Assembly: GCA_022865865.1 (NCBI GenBank)
Contig: JALHTN010000613.1
Location: forward strand, 1-7,035
DNA from: Anaerolineales bacterium
GTDB taxonomy: Bacteria > Chloroflexota > Anaerolineae > Anaerolineales > UBA4823
DNA: 7,035 nt
Direction: 5' to 3'
Part shown: in pieces, positions 5,889 through 7,035 of the stretch
Layout of the letters: every line of letters begins with the position of its first letter
Numbering within the stretch: the stretch's first letter is position 1
The notes under the pieces: generated by a model
What the model saw: only the letters and a program-made list of their open reading frames with translations
Databases searched by the model: none
Told to the model about the DNA's origin: nothing
Made by a program: the position numbers and the translations under genes

Positions 5889-5894
5889 TATAAT
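5889..5894 (+). promoter_or_regulatory. -10 box (TATAAT) for the RNase D gene
   Basis: An exact TATAAT lies 10 bases before ATG 5905, in the 27-base gap after the GNAT gene. The predicted transcription start near 5901 would leave a leader of about four bases. No good -35 hexamer is correctly spaced, and there is no Shine-Dalgarno sequence before the ATG. This fits a near-leaderless mRNA separate from GNAT read-through. Confidence 0.45.
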
Positions 5895-5904
5895 AAGCGC
5901 AATC

Positions 5905-7035
5905 ATGGAATTCAAATCTCTCCCCAAACCGGTGATGATCACCCATGCAGACGCTTTGAACCAGATGGTCAACCAGCTGGCAAGCGAAGCGATCCTGGCG
6001 GTGGACACGGAGTCCAACAGCCTGTACGCTTACCAGGAACGGGTGTGTTTGATCCAGTTTTCAACGCCCCAGGATGATTTCCTGGTTGATCCGCTAGCCC
6101 TGGACGACCTGACCCCACTGGAAGCATTGTTTGCCGATGACAAGATCGAGAAGATCTTCCATGCGGCAGAATATGATCTGATCTCAATGAAGCGCGATTT
6201 CCAATTCAGGTTTGAAAACTTATTTGACACGATGATCGCGGCGCGCATACTGGGGTGGGAGCAGATTGGGCTGGGATCGATATTGAAAGCAGAGTTTGAT
6301 GTAGAGCTCAACAAGCGCTACCAGCGGGCTAATTGGGGGAAGCGCCCGATACCAGCAGAGATGATGGCTTATGCCCGGCTGGATACGCACTACCTGATCC
6401 CCTTACGTTATCGCTTGAAATCCGAGCTGATGTCGCAGAACCGCTGGCCGCTGGCGGAAGAGGATTTTGCCCGCTTGCGTTACGTCAACGGGCGCGACCC
6501 GCACGACCTGCCTGAACCCTGCTGGCGGGTGCGGGGGTCATACGATCTCGCTCCCCAGCAGGCGGCCGTGCTGTTGGAACTGTGCCGCTACCGCTCGCAG
6601 GTGGCGAAATCGATCAACCGCCCGGTGTTTAAAGTGATCTCTGACCAGACCCTGATAGCGATCGCAGAGATCTGCCCGCGATCAAAGGGTGCACTGGAAA
6701 AGCTGCCCGAATTAAGCGAGAAACAATACCAGCGACACGGACCCGGTTTATTGCGAGCGGTTGAAACCGGCTTAAAAGCTGAGCCTGTTTACCCGCCGCG
6801 CAGCCCGAGACCAGATGAGCTGTACCTGGCGCGCGTGGAAGAGCTGCGCAACTGGCGAAAAAGGACTGCCAAACAGGCCCAGGTCAAATCGGATGTGATC
6901 CTGCCGCGGGATGTGCTTTATGAGATCGCGGCGCGCGACCCAAACGGCCAGGACGAACTGGCTGAGGTGATGGAGCAGCTACCCTGGCGCCTGGAACAGT
7001 ATGGCGACCAGATCCTGGCGACGCTCTCTGATCTA
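5905..7035 (+). CDS. rnd: Ribonuclease D with HRDC domains (C-terminus cut by window edge)
   Basis: A DEDDy-type 3'-to-5' exoribonuclease expected to trim tRNA precursors and other small RNAs in the cytoplasm. All 377 codons to the right edge are open, and RNase D proteins are usually about 375-390 residues, so probably only a few residues are missing. The exonuclease motifs are complete: DTE at 34-36 (Exo I), HAAEYD at 86-91 (Exo II) and YARLD at 156-160 (Exo III), giving Asp34, Glu36, Asp91, Tyr156 and Asp160, in line with the metal-binding and catalytic set of E. coli RNase D. A first HRDC domain runs at about 216-292 (ELCRYRSQVAKSINRP, then ALEKLPELSEKQYQRHG). A second HRDC-like helical domain starts at about 307 (ARVEELRNWRKRTAKQA). 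ATG 5905 is the first start after the GNAT stop and aligns well with the family N-terminus. There is no ribosome binding site. Exo I has DTES where many proteobacterial enzymes have DTEF. Confidence 0.93.
   Translation, partial: MEFKSLPKPVMITHADALNQMVNQLASEAILAVDTESNSLYAYQERVCLIQFSTPQDDFLVDPLALDDLTPLEALFADDKIEKIFHAAEYDLISMKRDFQFRFENLFDTMIAARILGWEQIGLGSILKAEFDVELNKRYQRANWGKRPIPAEMMAYARLDTHYLIPLRYRLKSELMSQNRWPLAEEDFARLRYVNGRDPHDLPEPCWRVRGSYDLAPQQAAVLLELCRYRSQVAKSINRPVFKVISDQTLIAIAEICPRSKGALEKLPELSEKQYQRHGPGLLRAVETGLKAEPVYPPRSPRPDELYLARVEELRNWRKRTAKQAQVKSDVILPRDVLYEIAARDPNGQDELAEVMEQLPWRLEQYGDQILATLSDL

Noticed and set aside
6069..6087. Hairpin-like CCAGGATGATTTCCTGG inside the RNase D gene.
   Set aside because: It lies in conserved coding sequence with no T-tract; the codons explain it.

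Overview
The window looks like chromosomal DNA of a Chloroflexota bacterium, most likely class Anaerolineae. This is inferred from gene style, not from a database match. The clues are a LysM surface protein with Thr-Pro linkers and an SdrD-B-like module, a slipin/NfeD pair, an RNase D with the DTES form of motif I, several genes without Shine-Dalgarno sequences, and GC content near one half by eye. No mobile element, CRISPR array, tRNA or rRNA is visible.

Layout. Bases 1-823 (minus strand) hold a LysM surface or membrane protein that runs off the left edge. It is transcribed divergently from a polyprenyl-phosphate sugar-1-phosphate transferase at 907-2034 (plus). That gene converges on a Wzx-like polysaccharide flippase at 2096-3433 (minus). 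A 385-bp intergenic region (3434-3818) separates the flippase from a rightward block: a short NfeD protein (3819-4421), a slipin/SPFH protein (4456-5355), a RimI-like GNAT acetyltransferase (5410-5877) and an RNase D with HRDC domains (5905 to beyond the right edge).

How the genes may work together. The left half is about the cell surface. The sugar transferase would charge undecaprenyl phosphate with the first sugar of a glycan, the flippase would move the lipid-linked glycan across the membrane, and the LysM protein would sit in the wall. No other glycosyltransferase or polymerase is present, so a complete pathway is not shown. NfeD and slipin form a classic two-gene membrane-microdomain operon with good ribosome binding sites. 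The GNAT and RNase D genes are housekeeping-type and have no obvious link to that pair.

Nothing here amounts to a clearly new biological system. The points most worth a second look are: (i) exact TATAAT boxes 7-12 bases before the start codons of three genes that lack a ribosome binding site, which suggests leaderless mRNAs; (ii) a 10-base element, CTCTCCCAGA, just downstream of a TATAA-type box on both sides of the flippase/NfeD divergent region; (iii) an NfeD that begins where the protease domain of long NfeD proteins would end; and (iv) a sugar transferase with four N-terminal membrane helices but no soluble Rossmann-like module.
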